DNA of 32,207 nucleotides from Planctomycetota bacterium (GTDB lineage Bacteria > Planctomycetota > UBA8742 > UBA2392): contig JADZFR010000059.1 in assembly GCA_020849795.1 (NCBI GenBank), positions 1 to 32,207 of the forward strand, in the 5' to 3' direction. The stretch's first letter is position 1; each line of letters begins with the position of its first letter. A program made the translations under genes and the position numbers. Below are positions 30,951 through 32,207 of this stretch, piece by piece. The notes beneath the pieces are model-generated. The model was not told the origin of the DNA. It saw nothing but the letters and a program-made list of their open reading frames with translations, and did not search any database.

Positions 30951-30974
30951 ACGGGCGCCCGCAAGGGCGCCCGT
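30951..30974 (+). terminator. Rho-independent terminator of csp copy 2
   Basis: ACGGGCGCCC (30951-30960) and GGGCGCCCGT (30965-30974) pair perfectly around a GCAA loop. The tail is TGTGTTTAAAAC. Convergent with the gene that stops at 31004. Confidence 0.85.
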
Positions 30975-31003
30975 TGTGTTTAAAACGAGCGAGTCACTGC
31001 GTG

Positions 31004-32207
31004 CTAGTGAGGGAGATTAGTCTCCACCAATTCATGTCGCGCCGTTTCGCTCTCCGTAAGGACCAGCAGGCCGCTCTTAAGACACGTCCAGGTTGTCGTA
31101 CCGAGCGGATAGACTATTTTCTCGCAGTCGAAAGTTCCCGCTTTGACTGTGATGGTCTCACGTGACCTTATCAACCCCGCATTGTTGGGGTTCGATTCCG
31201 GGGCCATGTGTTCCTGCCATACCAGGCTCACCTCATGATCTTGCTCGCTGATCTTGATTCCGAGCTTGTCAAGGGTGGTCATGCGGCAATGTGCAACTTT
31301 GTTTGAAACTGTAAGCACCTCGTTCCGGACGAAACTCACGCTCGCGCCCGGATCGCCGGCCCGACCAAAACTGGATTTGGTCGTCCATGTGTTGCCGGCG
31401 CGCCGCCACGGCGTCAATTGGTTCACCACAGATTGCCCTTCTTGAACCTGGATCAGCCTGAATCCATCAATGAACCTGTCGGCAACGTCCTGTTTGCTCA
31501 CCAGGTGATTCTCCACGGCCAACAGGTGGACCCGATTGTAGACGCGCAACATGAACAGCGTCGTTCGGCGATCCTTCGGCAAGTCGAGAATGGCAATCGA
31601 ACCCTGGTAACCGCCCACCGACCTGGAATTCTGGGACCGAATGGTGCCCTTCGAAGCGTTGGCAACAGCCCGTGCGCCCTCCTCATAGTCGTACTCGTAT
31701 TCATCAGGCGAACCCTCTCCCAGATCGAAGTAAGACGCTTCGAAGTTGATGGCGAATCCGGTACACGCTGCCCGGTAGATTGTGGTGCGCGCGTGCTGCA
31801 TCTGTAGGGGCTGAGAGTTTTCAGTCGGCTTCTGGGGAAACTCGATCTCAAATCGGCCCGTGTCGCTTCGGTAGTGGTGCCACGGACCGCTGTCGTCGAT
31901 CCCCCCGGAGGTGATCAGCGGGATGGCTGCCAGGGCCAGCACCACGACCACCAGCAACACGCCGCCGCCGCCGATGATGACCAAACCGATCACCAGCCCC
32001 CGACTGCCGGACTTTCGGGCCGGATATTGCATCGGGTACTGCATCGGGTACTGCATCGGGTACTGCATCGGGTACTGCATCGGGTACTGCGGCGGGTACT
32101 GCGGGCCGGAACCGGGGTAGGCCACCGGCGCCGGGGCACTTGCGGCGCGCTGCTGCGGGAACGGCTGCCCCGCCGGGTACGGATTGCCTTCCCCAGCCGC
32201 TTGCGGC
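31004..32207 (-). CDS. Single-pass membrane protein with a QYPM-repeat N-terminus (5' end outside window)
   Basis: The frame is open to the right edge, with coding-like residues before the first in-window GTG (32125): PQAAGEGNPYPAGQPFPQ and APAPVAYPG read straight into the rest, so the protein starts beyond 32207. At least 400 residues. The order is a Gln/Pro/Tyr-rich head with five QYPM units, a membrane segment (about 43-70 counted from 32125, GLVIGLVIIGGGGVLLVVVVL), and an exported C-terminal part with strand-rich DUF-like sequence (DTGRFEIEFPQKPTENSQ, then SVGGYQGSIAILDL and TFDCEKIVYP). The head may face the cytoplasm and the membrane part resembles lipoprotein-like sensors. Function unknown. 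The codons look less GC-biased than in the neighbours. Convergent with csp copy 2. Confidence 0.75.
   Translation of the reverse strand, partial: PQAAGEGNPYPAGQPFPQQRAASAPAPVAYPGSGPQYPPQYPMQYPMQYPMQYPMQYPMQYPARKSGSRGLVIGLVIIGGGGVLLVVVVLALAAIPLITSGGIDDSGPWHHYRSDTGRFEIEFPQKPTENSQPLQMQHARTTIYRAACTGFAINFEASYFDLGEGSPDEYEYDYEEGARAVANASKGTIRSQNSRSVGGYQGSIAILDLPKDRRTTLFMLRVYNRVHLLAVENHLVSKQDVADRFIDGFRLIQVQEGQSVVNQLTPWRRAGNTWTTKSSFGRAGDPGASVSFVRNEVLTVSNKVAHCRMTTLDKLGIKISEQDHEVSLVWQEHMAPESNPNNAGLIRSRETITVKAGTFDCEKIVYPLGTTTWTCLKSGLLVLTESETARHELVETNLPH
32027..32093 (-). repeat. 12-base tandem repeat encoding QYPM
   Basis: The unit CAGTACCCGATG (minus strand) is repeated five times with almost no change, and related QYPP and QYPA units flank it. 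The period is a multiple of three, so copy-number change would lengthen or shorten the protein head without a frameshift. Confidence 0.9.

Noticed and set aside
31170..31215. GGTTCGATTCC sequence like a tRNA T-loop
   Set aside because: The flanking bases do not form the five-pair T-stem or an acceptor stem, and it lies inside the membrane-protein gene, read on the other strand.
32027..32093. Tandem repeat considered as a CRISPR array
   Set aside because: The unit is only 12 bases with no spacers, and it encodes a regular peptide repeat within a gene.

Overview
The window is chromosomal, GC-rich DNA (clearly above 60% by eye, with strong G/C bias at third codon positions). It is dense with single genes and short operons and carries no insertion sequence, phage gene, CRISPR array, tRNA or rRNA that I can see. 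The mix suggests a free-living, probably aerobic, Gram-negative-type bacterium: lipoproteins, two ECF sigma factors beside membrane regulators, a PilX-like pseudopilin, a ChaN-like lipoprotein relative, a DUF1513 Tat protein and Rieske oxygenase chemistry. The style (many secreted proteins of unknown function, zinc-ribbon/membrane proteins, few long operons) would fit Planctomycetota or a related phylum, but this is a weak inference because no rRNA is present.

Layout. 1-540 is non-coding, with a G-rich repeat, a terminator and a cluster of perfect hairpins. 541-1842 (-) is a radical SAM protein. 1932-4675 (+) is a tight three-gene operon: a DUF350-like membrane protein, a glutathionylspermidine-synthase-like ATP-grasp protein and an unknown protein. 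4672-5673 (-) is a lipoprotein; its last bases overlap the operon's last stop. A 372-base divergent region with a possible pseudoknot separates it from a secreted propeller-like protein (6046-7923, +). 8002-9749 (-) is an ECF sigma factor coupled to a membrane protein with a very long Lys/Glu/Arg tail. NptA-type phosphate transporter (9832-11508, -) and a PAS-GGDEF diguanylate cyclase (11584-12507, +) are divergent. 12504-17645 (-) holds a Rieske-flavodoxin fusion, a crotonase, a zinc-ribbon membrane protein, and a Rieske oxygenase plus aldehyde dehydrogenase operon. 17730-20162 (-) carries the housekeeping genes tsaB and glmM. 20186-23854 (-) has a ChaN-like protein, a FecR-like membrane protein and a second ECF sigma factor preceded by a 13-codon leader ORF. 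24226-25977 (+) is a PilX-like protein. 26162-28796 (-) has a lipoprotein, ClpP and a small basic protein; 28848-30071 (+) is the DUF1513 protein. Two nearly identical cold-shock genes (30282-30934, +) follow, and a partial membrane protein runs off the right edge (-).

Regulation visible in the sequence: several genes look leaderless, with a TANNNT box 6-8 bases before ATG (1932, 11584, 15078). Others have a good Shine-Dalgarno, and one (24226) has an almost consensus sigma-70-like promoter. Strong hairpin terminators follow the propeller gene, the crotonase, the PilX-like gene and both cold-shock genes. The most promising unexplained items are the hairpin cluster at 391-508, the crossing helices at 5771-5831, the 23813-23854 leader ORF, the H1-like tail on GlmM, and the DUF350/ATP-grasp/unknown trio.
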